Positions 44,458-53,386 of a stretch of 64,000 nucleotides of DNA are shown here, piece by piece. Made by a program: the position numbers and the translations under genes. The first letter of the stretch is position 1. Every line of letters starts with the position of its first letter. Below the pieces are notes generated by a model, which was not told the origin of the DNA, did not search any database, and saw only the letters and a program-made list of their open reading frames with translations. The stretch is from Sphingosinicella sp. BN140058 (GTDB lineage Bacteria > Pseudomonadota > Alphaproteobacteria > Sphingomonadales > Sphingomonadaceae): positions 917,001-981,000 of the forward strand of contig NZ_CP035501.1 in the NCBI RefSeq assembly GCF_004135585.1, read 5' to 3'.

Positions 44458-45321
44458 TTAGCGGAACAGCGAAGTAATCGACTGCGGCGCCTGGTTGGCG
44501 ATCGACAGCGCCTGAACGCCGAGCTGCTGCTTGACCTGGAGACCCTGCAGACGCGCCGATTCCTTGGCGAGATCAGCGTCGACGAGGCTGCCGATGCCGC
44601 TCTCGACGACATCGGAGAGCTTGCTCGTGTAGGAGGCCTGCGCATCGATCGCGCGCGACGCAGCACCCAGGGTGCTGAGCTTGCCGTTCAGATTCTTGCC
44701 GATGATCTCGAGATTGGCGACCATCGTCTTGGCGTCGGCCGCGGTATCGATCTTGCTGCCGGTGGTCAGCTTCTCGAAGGTGCCGCCGGACTTGCCGAGA
44801 TCGAGCTCGAGGTTGGAGACCGAGAGCTGGTCCGGCGTGTAGGTGCCGGAAGCGCTGTCGGCGTCGATGATCGACTTGAGCGCGGTGACCGTGCCGCCCG
44901 AAGCCTTGAGCAGGTTGGTGCCGTTGAACGTCGAGGAATCCACGATCGTCTTGATCTGGTCGCGAAGCGCTTCGAAATCCTTGTTGATCGCGATCCGGCT
45001 CTCGGAATCGATGCCGTCGTCCGAAGCCTGCTTGGCCTTCTGCTTCATCTGATTGACGATGTCGGAGATCGATTCCGCACCGGCAACTGCGACGTCGGTC
45101 ACGCTCTTGGCGCGCGATAGCGAGGAGCTCACCGCCTGCAGTCCGCCCTGGTCGCCGCGCAAGGTCTGCGCGATCGTGTAGGACGCGGAATCATCCTTGG
45201 TGGACGACACCTTGAGGCCGGTGTTGATGCGGCTCTGAACCTGGTCCAGGCCCTTGTTGGTCGCGTTGAGGCTCTGCAGAGCCGCCATCGCACCGGTGTT
45301 GGTGTTCACAGAAAATGCCAT
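44458..45321 (-). CDS. Flagellin
   Basis: A 287-residue flagellin. The conserved N-terminal D0/D1 region reads AFSVNTNTGAMAALQSLNAT, NTGLKVSSTKDDSASY and the C-terminal one AIDAQASYTSKLSDVVESGI, ending APQSITSLFR. The variable centre is short, as in many alphaproteobacterial flagellins. It is probably exported by the flagellar type III apparatus. No flaF, flbT, fliD or hook gene is adjacent, so it is an isolated structural gene here. GGGGGA lies about 4-5 nt upstream of the ATG. Confidence 0.93.
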   Translation of the reverse strand: MAFSVNTNTGAMAALQSLNATNKGLDQVQSRINTGLKVSSTKDDSASYTIAQTLRGDQGGLQAVSSSLSRAKSVTDVAVAGAESISDIVNQMKQKAKQASDDGIDSESRIAINKDFEALRDQIKTIVDSSTFNGTNLLKASGGTVTALKSIIDADSASGTYTPDQLSVSNLELDLGKSGGTFEKLTTGSKIDTAADAKTMVANLEIIGKNLNGKLSTLGAASRAIDAQASYTSKLSDVVESGIGSLVDADLAKESARLQGLQVKQQLGVQALSIANQAPQSITSLFR

Positions 45322-45691
45322 TCATTCCCCCATCAAGAAGGCAGTCCCGTTCAGAGACCGAGGGCCAGACCGCTGCCCCAGCCGACGGCCTGCGAAGAAC
45401 GAGCCGCATCCTCATTGTGGAAAGAGAATCTTCATCCTGCCGCCCGGCGACGCGCTTTTTTTGCCGACGGCGACTGCTCTGCCCTCGACTGCGAGGATGG
45501 CGACTGCCGCATTGACATGGCAGGCGATCATGTGTCGCGACCATGCACTTGATACGCAATGGAAAAGCGGCGCCGCCGATGCCACGCCGACCGGAGACCG
45601 CCGATGGAACCGCGACGCGTATTCGTTTTGAAGGTCCACGATGACGACCTCACCCTCGACGGCGAGGGCGCCGATCTGCCAGACCGGCGGG
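45322..45691. other. Intergenic region upstream of flagellin
   Basis: The 370 bp between divergent flagellin and YnfA-like genes carry no convincing gene. A minus frame at 45412-45639 is open but has no family or ribosome site. A flagellar (sigma-28 or sigma-54) promoter would be expected, but I could not fit a strong match. Confidence 0.4.
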
Positions 45692-46015
45692 ATGACCGTC
45701 CTTGCTTATGTCGCGGCCGCACTCGCCGAGATTGCCGGCTGCTTTGCCTTCTGGGCCTGGCTGAAGCTCGGCAAATCGCCCTGGTGGCTGGTGCCGGGGG
45801 TCGCCTCGCTGTGCCTGTTCGCCTTCCTCCTGACGCGGGTCGACGCGGACCATGCCGGGCGCACCTATGCAGCCTATGGCGGCATCTACATCCTCTCCGC
45901 CTTGCTCTGGCTGTGGCTCGCCGAAGGGGTACGACCGGATCGCTGGGATGGCCTCGGCACGGCATTGTGCCTTGCCGGTGCGGCGGTGATCCTGTGGGGA
46001 CCACGGCCGGCCTGA
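45692..46015 (+). CDS. YnfA/UPF0060-family small membrane protein
   Basis: A 107-residue protein with four membrane helices, a typical UPF0060 protein: [40 protein letters not shown] and the ending [12 protein letters not shown]. The family resembles small multidrug-resistance transporters, but its function is unproven. Start chosen at ATG 45692, since the frame upstream is non-conserved. It converges on the MFS efflux gene. Confidence 0.9.
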   Translation: MTVLAYVAAALAEIAGCFAFWAWLKLGKSPWWLVPGVASLCLFAFLLTRVDADHAGRTYAAYGGIYILSALLWLWLAEGVRPDRWDGLGTALCLAGAAVILWGPRPA

Positions 46016-46060
46016 GCGCCGGAGGGGACAACCGTCATGCCGCGGGGAGCAGGCTCTCCC

Positions 46061-47593
46061 TCAGTGCGCCGCGCCCATCGGCACGGCGCCACGCGGCTTG
46101 GGCACCAGCCAGATGATCGCTGCGGCCACGGCGAAGAAGCAGGCGGCGACCATGAACAGATGGTTTGTGGCGAGCATCAGGCTTTCCTGATCGAGCAGCC
46201 GCTCGATCATGCCCCAGGCCTGCCCCTCGCTGAAACCGGCGTGGCGGAGGCGATCGACGGTGCCGGCCGTGTCGTGGAGCTCGCCGACCAGTTCCGCGCG
46301 GTTGCCGTGCGCCTGATTTTCCCAGAACGTCGCCGCGACCGAGGTGCCGAAGGCCGCGGCGAGGGTGCGCAGGAAGCTCATCAATCCCGCCGCCGAGGCG
46401 GTCTCGCGCGGCTCCACGGCGCCGAGCGCCAAGGTGGTCAGCGGCACGAAGAAGAAGGGCATGCCGATCCCCTGCAGCAATTGCGGCAGTGCCAGCGTCC
46501 AGAAATCGGCGCCGCTGTTCCACTGGGTGCGGAGCAGCGACGTCATCGCCAGCCAGCTGATCCCGAAGCACACGAGCGCGCGTGGATCGACCTTGTTGAC
46601 GAGGCGCGCGACGACGGGCGAGAGGACGAGCGCGAACACGCCGTTCAAGGCGGTGATGTGCCCGGCTTCGGTTGCGGTGTAGCCCAGCGAGGTCTGCAGC
46701 CATTGCGGCAGGATCACGACGCTGGCGAAGAAGGTCGCGAAGGTGAAGGCGAGCGCAAGCACGCTGAAACTGAACCCGCGATGCCGCAGCACCTTGAGGT
46801 CAACGGCGGGATGCTCCTCGGTCAGTTCCCAGGCGATGAAGACGAGGAAGCCGATCACCGCGACGATGCCGAGGGTGACGATCATCCCCGAGGCGAACCA
46901 GTCATGCTCGCGGCCGAGATCCAGCATCAGCTGCAGCGCCCCGACCCAGAGGATGAGCAGGCCGAGCCCGATGGTGTCGATCGGCTGCTTCTGGGTGGCG
47001 GTTTCGGCGCTGCCGAGCAGGCGCAGCACCGCGAACACGGCGACGGCGGCGACCGGCAGATTGATGAAGAACACCCACGGCCAGGACCAATTGTCGCTGA
47101 TCCAGCCGCCGAGGATCGGCCCGGCGATCGGCCCGACCACCGTGGTCATCGCCCACATGCCCATCGCCTGGGCACGCTTTTCGGGCGGGAAGATGCGCAG
47201 CAGCAGAGTCTGCGACAGCGGCATCAGCGGACCGCCGCACAGCCCCTGGCCGATCCGGCAGGCGACCAGCATGGTGAGCGAACTCGACAGGCCGCAGAGC
47301 AGCGAAAAGCAGGCAAAGCCGGCGAGCGCGAAGGCGAAGCTGCGCACCGCGCCGAAGCGCTGGGCGAGCCAGCCGGTCAGAGGCACCACCACCGCCTCGG
47401 CGACCGCATAGGAGGTGATCACCCACACGCCCTGCGACGGTGCGATGCCGAGGCCGCCGGCAATGTGCGGCACCGAGACGTTGGCGATGGTGGTGTCGAG
47501 GACCACCATGAAATTGGCGACCGCCAGCGTGAAGCCGGCGAGCAGCAGCCGGACTCCGGTCAGCGGCCGCGCATCATCGGGCTTGCCGGCCAT
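46061..47593 (-). CDS. EmrB/QacA (DHA2)-family MFS efflux pump
   Basis: A 510-residue 14-helix drug:H+ antiporter. DHA2 motifs include NFMVVLDTTIANVSVPHIAG in helix 1, WVITSYAVAEAVVVPLTGWL, RIGQGLCGGPLMPL and GPILGGWISDNWSW (motif C-like). It starts 4 nt after the HlyD-family gene stop, so the three efflux genes form one operon; it is the inner-membrane component of a tripartite pump with the EmrA-like and NodT-like products. Substrates are presumably hydrophobic drugs, detergents or plant compounds (family inference). Regulation by the TetR protein upstream. Confidence 0.93.
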   Translation of the reverse strand: MAGKPDDARPLTGVRLLLAGFTLAVANFMVVLDTTIANVSVPHIAGGLGIAPSQGVWVITSYAVAEAVVVPLTGWLAQRFGAVRSFAFALAGFACFSLLCGLSSSLTMLVACRIGQGLCGGPLMPLSQTLLLRIFPPEKRAQAMGMWAMTTVVGPIAGPILGGWISDNWSWPWVFFINLPVAAVAVFAVLRLLGSAETATQKQPIDTIGLGLLILWVGALQLMLDLGREHDWFASGMIVTLGIVAVIGFLVFIAWELTEEHPAVDLKVLRHRGFSFSVLALAFTFATFFASVVILPQWLQTSLGYTATEAGHITALNGVFALVLSPVVARLVNKVDPRALVCFGISWLAMTSLLRTQWNSGADFWTLALPQLLQGIGMPFFFVPLTTLALGAVEPRETASAAGLMSFLRTLAAAFGTSVAATFWENQAHGNRAELVGELHDTAGTVDRLRHAGFSEGQAWGMIERLLDQESLMLATNHLFMVAACFFAVAAAIIWLVPKPRGAVPMGAAH

Positions 47594-47597
47594 CCGT

Positions 47598-48743
47598 TCA
47601 GCTCTTCGCCGAAAGGTCGATCTCGGCGTCCATCGACAGGCCGACGCGGAGCGGATGCGCCTTGAGCTCGGCCGGATCGAGCGAGATACGAACCGGCACG
47701 CGCTGGACCACCTTGATCCAGTTGCCGGTCGCATTCTGGGCGGGAATGAGCGAGAAAGCGGAGCCGGTGCCACCGGCGAATCCGGCGACGCGGCCATGAT
47801 AGACGACGTCATCGCCATAAAGATCGGAGGTCAGGCGCACCGGCTGGCCGACGCGGACGCCGCGCAGCTGACCTTCCTTGAAGTTCGCGTCGACATAGAC
47901 CTTGGCGAGCGGAACGATGGTCATGATCTGCGCGCCCGGGGCGAGCTGCTGGCCGACCTGAACCTGGCGTCGCGCGACCACGCCGTCGATCGGCGCGCGG
48001 ATGCGGGTGCGGGCGAGCGCGAGCTTCGCCTGCTCGACCTTCACCCGGGCGGCGGTGACTTCGGGATTGGCGCCGGCGTTGGTGCCGCCCGCGACGGCGC
48101 GGTTGGCGCGCACCTCGCCCTGGGCGGCGGTGCGCGCGGCGATCGCCTGCTGCACCGTGGCGCGGGCGGCGGCGACGTCAGCACGCGCGGCGGCCTCGGC
48201 CTTGACCGCGTCGGTGATCTCCTGCCCGGAGACGGCGCCGCTGTTGCCGACGCTGCGGCGGCGCGCCAGATCGGTCTGCGCCTTGCGCCAGTCGGCCTCC
48301 GCCGCAGCGAGCTGGGCGCGGGCGCGGACGATGTCGGCCTCGCGCGCGGTGACCTGGGCGGCGAGCGCGCCGCCGGTGGCGCTGGTCTGGCCGAAGCGGT
48401 TCTGCGCCTGGGCGAGCTGCGCCTCGGCCTCGGCAAGGCTGTTGCGGGCGTCTGCATCGTCGATCACGACGAGGAGGTCGCCGGCGCGAACCGTCTGGGT
48501 GTCGGAGACGTTGACCGCCTGCACGGCACCGCCGACCAGCGGGGTCACCTGCGCGACGTCGGCGCCAACATAGGCGTTGTCGGTGGAGACGTCGTCGGGC
48601 CCGAACACCGACCAGCCGCCATAAGCGACTGCGGCGAGCGCGACCGCGCCGCCGATACCGGTGAGCAGCTTCTTGCGCAGCGCCTTGCGGCCCGTGCCCG
48701 CCTGATCCCCAACTTGCTCTTCGTTCGTCATCGTCTCGTCCAT
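47598..48743 (-). CDS. HlyD/EmrA-family membrane fusion protein
   Basis: A 381-residue periplasmic adaptor: short cytoplasmic N-terminus, one transmembrane helix (LLTGIGGAVALAAVAYGGWSVF), a lipoyl-like half (DNAYVGADVAQVTPLVGGAV, VRAGDLLVVIDDADARNSL), a long coiled coil of ~130 residues, and the closing lipoyl/beta-barrel half (RTRIRAPIDGVVARRQVQVG). It bridges the MFS pump and the outer-membrane channel. The start is ATG 48743 or 48731. It begins 7 nt after the OMF stop. Confidence 0.93.
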   Translation of the reverse strand: MDETMTNEEQVGDQAGTGRKALRKKLLTGIGGAVALAAVAYGGWSVFGPDDVSTDNAYVGADVAQVTPLVGGAVQAVNVSDTQTVRAGDLLVVIDDADARNSLAEAEAQLAQAQNRFGQTSATGGALAAQVTAREADIVRARAQLAAAEADWRKAQTDLARRRSVGNSGAVSGQEITDAVKAEAAARADVAAARATVQQAIAARTAAQGEVRANRAVAGGTNAGANPEVTAARVKVEQAKLALARTRIRAPIDGVVARRQVQVGQQLAPGAQIMTIVPLAKVYVDANFKEGQLRGVRVGQPVRLTSDLYGDDVVYHGRVAGFAGGTGSAFSLIPAQNATGNWIKVVQRVPVRISLDPAELKAHPLRVGLSMDAEIDLSAKS

Positions 48744-48750
48744 CGAAAGA

Positions 48751-50169
48751 TCAGCTTCGCCCAAATCCACCGCCGAGCGCCCGCACCAAAGCGACATCGA
48801 GGCTCAGCGCCCGTGCCTCCAGCTCGGCGACGACCTGCCGCCGCGGCAGCAATGCGTCTTCGGCCGAGAGCAGGTCGATGCGGGTGGTGAGCCCCGCCTG
48901 ATAGCGGCTGCGGGCGGCCGCATAGGCCTGCTCCGCATCGGCAAGCGCCGCCCGCGCTTCGGCGAGGCGCCCGGTGAGCGCGCGCTGGCTGGTCACCGCA
49001 TCGGCGACTTCGCGCAAGGCGGTGGTCAGCGTGTCGTTATAGCTCGCCACCGCCTCGTCATACCGCGCCCGCGCCGCCTCGTAGCGGCCGCCGAGCGTGC
49101 CCTGGTTGAACAGGGGCAGACTGATCGCCGGGCCGGCATCGCCGAAGGTCGAGCCGGTATCGATCAGATTGCCGAGGCCGAGCGCCTGGAGGCCGATCAC
49201 GCCCGAGAGATTGACGTTGGGATAGAAATCGGCGCGCGCAACCTTGATCCGGCTCGCTTCCGCGTCCGCCCGCAGGCGCGCCGAGACGATGTCCGGCCGG
49301 CGGCCGACGAGCTCGAGCGCAAGATTGGCGGGAACGCCGACCGGATGCAGAGCGGCCACGGCCGGACGGGTGAGCGCGGCGCCACGATCGGGACCGGCAC
49401 CGAGCAGAGCGGCGATGCGGTTACGGGTGAGTGCGATCTGCTCGTCCGCCTCCTGCAACGATTCCCGAGCGGCACGAACGTTCGAGGCGCTCTGGCTGCG
49501 CTCGCCGCTCGTGTTCAGCCCGGCGCCGGCCCGCTGACGAACGAGCTCCGCGCTTTGCTCGCGGACGCGGACCGCCTCGGCCGCAACATCGCGGAGGGCG
49601 AACTGGCGGGCGAGATCGACATAAGCCGCACCGAGCGCGGTTGTGAGCACCAGCCGCGATGCTTCCGCATCGACCCGGGCGGCCTCGGCATCGGACGTCG
49701 CGGCAGCGAGCGCGGCCCGGTTGCGACCCCAGAGATCAAGATCAACGCCGAGATTGAGCGCGACCCGGCCGGTCGACAAGACGCCGCTCGGCACGAATTC
49801 GGGCGGAATGCCCATATTCTCGCTCTGCTTAGTGGCAGCGACGCTGCCCTCGACGCTGCCCGACAGATCGGCCCCCCCGGCGGTCTGGCGAACGATCGCC
49901 TGCGCCGCGCGCACCCGTGCGGCGGCGGCCTCGAGCGTCGGCGATCCGGCGAGCGCTTCGTCCATCAGGCCGGTCAGCTGGGGATCGCCATAACCAGCCC
50001 ACCAGGCGCGGTCCGGCCATGGCGCAACCGGCCCGGCCAAGCTCTGCGTGGTTGCGAGCGAGGACGACGCGCGCAGGGCGGGCGGATCGCCGAGCCTGGG
50101 CACCGAGGCGCAGCCGGCAAGCAGGAAGGCGGCGAGGAGCGCCGGAGTGGCGAAGGATGTGGAGGGCAT
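48751..50169 (-). CDS. NodT/OMF-family outer-membrane efflux lipoprotein
   Basis: A 472-residue TolC-like channel subunit with a lipoprotein signal (LLAAFLLAGCASVPRLG). Two paired OMF repeats with coiled-coil regions lie at ~60-240 and 260-460, and NodT-type motifs such as PWPDRAWWAGYGDPQLTGLM and DLWGRNRAALAAATSDAEAA. It is the first gene of the efflux operon; its start lies 7 nt from a TetR operator. Confidence 0.93.
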   Translation of the reverse strand: MPSTSFATPALLAAFLLAGCASVPRLGDPPALRASSSLATTQSLAGPVAPWPDRAWWAGYGDPQLTGLMDEALAGSPTLEAAAARVRAAQAIVRQTAGGADLSGSVEGSVAATKQSENMGIPPEFVPSGVLSTGRVALNLGVDLDLWGRNRAALAAATSDAEAARVDAEASRLVLTTALGAAYVDLARQFALRDVAAEAVRVREQSAELVRQRAGAGLNTSGERSQSASNVRAARESLQEADEQIALTRNRIAALLGAGPDRGAALTRPAVAALHPVGVPANLALELVGRRPDIVSARLRADAEASRIKVARADFYPNVNLSGVIGLQALGLGNLIDTGSTFGDAGPAISLPLFNQGTLGGRYEAARARYDEAVASYNDTLTTALREVADAVTSQRALTGRLAEARAALADAEQAYAAARSRYQAGLTTRIDLLSAEDALLPRRQVVAELEARALSLDVALVRALGGGFGRS

Positions 50170-50176
50170 AAGGAAC

Positions 50177-50192
50177 CGTACTAGATGGTACG
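50177..50192. promoter_or_regulatory. TetR operator 1 (efflux side)
   Basis: Palindrome CGTACTAGATGGTACG just upstream of the OMF gene. Its core TACTAGATGGTACGA recurs, with one difference, in the reverse complement of the second site. Confidence 0.75.
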
Positions 50193-50233
50193 ACTGCTAA
50201 ATGGCATCCCATGCGCTCTTGTCAAGACGAAAT

Positions 50234-50250
50234 CGTACCATATAGTATCG
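50234..50250. promoter_or_regulatory. TetR operator 2 (regulator side)
   Basis: CGTACCATATAGTATCG, whose reverse complement contains TACTATATGGTACGA, matching site 1. It ends 2 nt before the TetR start codon, so binding would block both translation initiation region and promoter of the regulator gene. Confidence 0.75.
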
Positions 50251-50252
50251 TT

Positions 50253-50879
50253 ATGAACGGACCCCCCACCCGCCGCGAAATCCGCCGGCAGGAGCGCGAG
50301 CAGGCGATCCTGGACGTGGCCCGCGAGTCCTTCCTCAAGGAAGGCTATGCGGCGACATCGATGTCGGCGATCGCCGGCGCCCTCGGCGGTTCGAAAACCA
50401 CCTTGTGGAGCTATTTCCCGTCCAAGGAGGCGTTGTTCGCGGCGGTGCTCGAGGCCGAGATCGGGCGTTTTCGTGAGGCCCTGATCGCCACCCTGTCGCC
50501 GTCCGGAACCATCGAAGACACGCTGCGCACCTTCTCGACCGCTTTGCTCGGCAAGCTCACCCGTCCCGACACCCTGCGGCTCCACCGGATCATCGCAAGC
50601 GAGGTCGAGCGATTTCCGGAAATCGGCCGCATCTTCTACGAACGGGCGCCGAAGCAGACCCATCAGCGCCTCGCCGGTTATCTGGAGGACGCTATGGCGC
50701 GCGGCGAGCTGCGCAGGGCCGATCCGCTGCTCGCCGCCCAGCAACTGGTCGCCCTGCTTCAGGCCCGCGTCTATCCCAAGCGCGTCTGGGGGGTGGATGC
50801 AGCGTCCAACGGCACCATCGCCGAGGAGGTTGAGGCCGCGCTCGATACCTTCCTGCGCGCCTACGCGCCGGAGCGGTGA
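50253..50879 (+). CDS. TetR/AcrR-family repressor of the efflux operon
   Basis: A 208-residue TetR protein: helix-turn-helix in residues ~15-60 (ILDVARESFLKEGYAATSMS, GGSKTTLWSYFPSKEALFAA) and a TetR_C domain of the AcrR-like type (ASEVERFPEIGRIFYERAPK). It is divergent from the NodT-HlyD-EmrB operon with two matching operators in the 83-bp gap. It should repress the pump and itself until a toxic ligand binds. The ATG at 50253 has no clear ribosome site, possibly a leaderless start. Confidence 0.92.
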   Translation: MNGPPTRREIRRQEREQAILDVARESFLKEGYAATSMSAIAGALGGSKTTLWSYFPSKEALFAAVLEAEIGRFREALIATLSPSGTIEDTLRTFSTALLGKLTRPDTLRLHRIIASEVERFPEIGRIFYERAPKQTHQRLAGYLEDAMARGELRRADPLLAAQQLVALLQARVYPKRVWGVDAASNGTIAEEVEAALDTFLRAYAPER

Positions 50880-50943
50880 ACGCTTGAGTCGAACGCCGCG
50901 ACCGGTCTAGCCTCGCCCGCAATGACGATACGGAGGGGCGAGG

Positions 50944-52239
50944 ATGGCGACGCAGGCGGGAGCGACTCCGCTGAAGCGGGTGGTGGCGGCGAGCCTGATC
51001 GGCACCACCATCGAATGGTATGATTTCTTTCTCTACAATTATGCCGCGGCGATCATCTTCAATCGCTTGTTCTTCCCGACCTTCGAGCCGTTGACCGGCA
51101 CCCTGCTCGCCTTCACCACCTACGCGCTCGGCTTCGTCGCGCGGCCGATCGGCGGCATCGTCTTCGGCCATTTCGGCGACCGTATCGGCCGCAAGAAATT
51201 GCTGATGCTGAGCCTCATCCTGATGGGTGTCGCCACCACCCTCATCGGACTGCTCCCGACCTATCAGAGCATCGGCGTCTGGGCGCCGCTCGCCCTCGTC
51301 CTGCTCCGCCTCGTCCAGGGTTTCGCAGTCGGAGGCGAATGGGGCGGCGCGGTGCTGCTCGCGGCCGAACATGGCGATGCGGCGCGGCGGGGCTTCTGGG
51401 CGAGCTGGCCGCAGGCGGGCGTGCCTGCCGGCAATCTGCTCGCCGTGGCCGTGCTCGCCCTGCTCACCGCCTTCCAGAGCGAGGCCGAATTCGCCGACTG
51501 GGGCTGGCGCCTGCCTTTCCTGCTCTCGGCATTGCTGGTCGTCGTCGGGTGGTGGATCCGGATCTCGATCGCGGAAAGCGCCACCTTCCGCGACGCACTC
51601 GACGCGGACACGTCGCCGCTCAAGGTGCCCGCGCTGGAAGTGTTCCGCGCGCGCCCGCGCAGCGTGCTGATCGGCGCAGGCCTGCGCCTCGGCGAAAACA
51701 TCTCCTACTACATCATCACCGCCTTTTCGGTGACCTATCTGACCGAAGTCGCCCGGCTCGATCGCGGCACCGCCCTCAACGCCACCTTGGCCGGGGCGGT
51801 CGTCCACTTCCTCACCATTCCCCTATTCTCCTGGGCCTCCGATCGGATCGGGCGGCGACCGGTCTATGCGTTCGGCGGCCTTGGCCTCGCATTGTTCAGC
51901 TTCCAGTTCTTCCCGATGCTGGCGAGCGGCAACATGGCCCTGATCGTCGCCGCGATCGCGATCGCCCTCGTCCTCCACGGCGCGATGTACGGCCCGCAGG
52001 CCGCCTTCATTTCCGAACTGTTTCCGACGCGGATCCGCTATTCCGGAGTCTCGATCGCCTACCAGCTGACCTCGATCGTGGCCGGATCGCTCGCACCGAT
52101 CATCGCGCTGGCGCTGTATCAGGAAACGGGATCGGCGACGCCGGTGGCGATCTACGTCGCCGCCGCCTGCCTGATCAGCGGCGTCAGCGCATTGCTGGCG
52201 AAGGAAACGAAGGGGATCGATCTGGCCGCGATCCGTTGA
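50944..52239 (+). CDS. MHS-family MFS transporter (ShiA/ProP-like)
   Basis: A 431-residue 12-helix metabolite:H+ symporter. Family motifs are TTIEWYDFFLYNYAAAIIFN, FGHFGDRIGRKKLLMLSLIL and RLVQGFAVGGEWGGAVLLAA. MHS members import shikimate, alpha-ketoglutarate, citrate, proline/betaine or similar. Substrate not determinable. GGAGG with GCGAGG precedes the ATG. It is not part of the TetR operon, 64 bp away. Confidence 0.92.
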   Translation: MATQAGATPLKRVVAASLIGTTIEWYDFFLYNYAAAIIFNRLFFPTFEPLTGTLLAFTTYALGFVARPIGGIVFGHFGDRIGRKKLLMLSLILMGVATTLIGLLPTYQSIGVWAPLALVLLRLVQGFAVGGEWGGAVLLAAEHGDAARRGFWASWPQAGVPAGNLLAVAVLALLTAFQSEAEFADWGWRLPFLLSALLVVVGWWIRISIAESATFRDALDADTSPLKVPALEVFRARPRSVLIGAGLRLGENISYYIITAFSVTYLTEVARLDRGTALNATLAGAVVHFLTIPLFSWASDRIGRRPVYAFGGLGLALFSFQFFPMLASGNMALIVAAIAIALVLHGAMYGPQAAFISELFPTRIRYSGVSIAYQLTSIVAGSLAPIIALALYQETGSATPVAIYVAAACLISGVSALLAKETKGIDLAAIR

Positions 52240-52249
52240 ACGCCGGTGG

Positions 52250-52501
52250 TCACCAGAGCGGGCCGACCCTGCGGCCGAACTTGTCCGTGCTGACCATCGG
52301 CGCGCCGCAAATATCGGACGGCTCCGGTATCGGCCGCGCCTCTGCGGCATAGCCCGACAGAACGACGTCGAGCACCTCCGGCGCGCGCTCGAGCGCAGCC
52401 TGCTCGCCCTCGGCGCAGACCACCGCCTCCGGGACGTCGGGGAAGGTCACGAGGACGAGTCCTTCTTCGCCGGGAATGACCCTTGCGGGGTAGGTTGGCA
52501 T
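52250..52501 (-). CDS. HicB-like antitoxin-fold protein, orphan
   Basis: An 83-residue protein with the HicB partial RNase-H-like fold: MPTYPARVIPGEEGLVLVTF, DVPEAVVCAEGEQAALERA, and EARPIPEPSD. HicB antitoxins normally sit beside a ~60-residue HicA toxin with a dsRNA-binding fold, but none is found on either side. No C-terminal helix-turn-helix is visible. GGAGAGG is 3-7 nt upstream of ATG 52501. It converges with the MHS transporter. Confidence 0.8.
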   Translation of the reverse strand: MPTYPARVIPGEEGLVLVTFPDVPEAVVCAEGEQAALERAPEVLDVVLSGYAAEARPIPEPSDICGAPMVSTDKFGRRVGPLW

Positions 52502-52701
52502 GCGCCTCTCCAACGCTACGACGCCTCGTACAACGCCAATGGCCTTTCCTGACGCATGAGCAGCAGCAGAGTTCCCGAACATTCTCCTTTAATTTCCGCC
52601 ACATCGTTCCCCGGACAGCCCCTCTGGACAGGGGATGGAACCTGATACATGTTAGTACGTTACCGCAACGAGCCCTACCCGGTCACGCGGGGCTCCCTAG
52701 C

Positions 52702-52739
52702 GGACGCCCCAGCTCTTGCACCGGCTGGGGCGTCCTTTT
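52702..52739 (+). terminator. Rho-independent terminator upstream of lipoprotein gene
   Basis: Perfect 12-bp stem (GGACGCCCCAGC with GCTGGGGCGTCC), 10-nt loop and a TTTT tail. It stands 31 bp before the next gene rather than after one, which suggests a leader transcript or a small RNA ending here. Confidence 0.75.
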
Positions 52740-52770
52740 GGAACGAGACCCAGAGAAAAGGGGACATTGA

Positions 52771-53031
52771 ATGAAGTTCATGCTCAAAGCCGCAGTCGGC
52801 GCCAGCCTCCTCGCTCTCGCCGCGTGCGGCGGCAAGGGCGACGACAGCCTCGGCGACAACGTTGCAGACAATGCGGATGCCGTTGCCGACAACATCGAAG
52901 CGGTGGCCGACAACACCACCAACGAAGCGGCTGCGGACTCGCTCGAAGCCAATGCCGACGCGATCCGCGAAAATGGGCAGGCCCAGGAAGAGGCGATCGA
53001 CGACGCCGACGTGAAGGTCAACCAGCACTAA
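52771..53031 (+). CDS. Small acidic lipoprotein
   Basis: An 86-residue protein with a lipobox (LLALAACGGKG, Cys about residue 19) followed by a short Asp/Asn/Ala-rich stretch of regular heptad-like repeats (NVADNADAVADNIEAVADN). Small entericidin-like or coiled-coil lipoproteins look like this, but no family is certain. A terminator lies upstream and another 30 bp after the stop, so it is probably monocistronic. Confidence 0.75.
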   Translation: MKFMLKAAVGASLLALAACGGKGDDSLGDNVADNADAVADNIEAVADNTTNEAAADSLEANADAIRENGQAQEEAIDDADVKVNQH

Positions 53032-53061
53032 GATCGCGATTTCTCCCTTTCCGCGATCTAT

Positions 53062-53096
53062 GCGCCCCGGGTGCGTATCTCCCGGGGCGCTTCTTT
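53062..53096 (+). terminator. Rho-independent terminator
   Basis: Perfect 10-bp stem GCGCCCCGGG / CCCGGGGCGC, 9-nt loop, then TTCTTT. It closes the lipoprotein gene. Confidence 0.8.
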
Positions 53097-53386
53097 GCGC
53101 ATGGTCGCGTGGCGAGCGTGCGCAGCGCGGAAAGGGAGGATAGCTGTTTACGGAACCGGCGCTCCGGCGGCTGTCCGGATTCTCCCTGCTCGCGGAAGAG
53201 GGACCACCGCCGACAGGCGGTGCTAGGAGGAGGTTCGGAGACCCGCTCAGTGCCGGACTGCACCCGTTGACGTGGGTCTCATGCCCCCTTCACCACCTTC
53301 GGCGGTCCCCTCCCAGTCCCGGGGAGGATCTCGCTGGCACCGGAAAAGCGTAGCCACCTTTCGCCACGATGCTCTAGGGAGCCGCA
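53097..53386. other. Intergenic region, no gene seen
   Basis: About 290 bp with several purine-rich blocks (GGAGGAGG and ACCACCGCCGACAGGCGGTG, a small imperfect hairpin). It should contain the rarA promoter. Nothing else is supported. Confidence 0.4.

Noticed and set aside
45412..45639. A 75-codon minus-strand frame upstream of flagellin
   Set aside because: Considered as a flagellar regulator (FlbT/FlaF/CsrA); no matching motif, and no ribosome site.
46037..47665. A 542-codon open frame on the plus strand
   Set aside because: Antisense shadow of the EmrB-type transporter; no motif or ribosome site.
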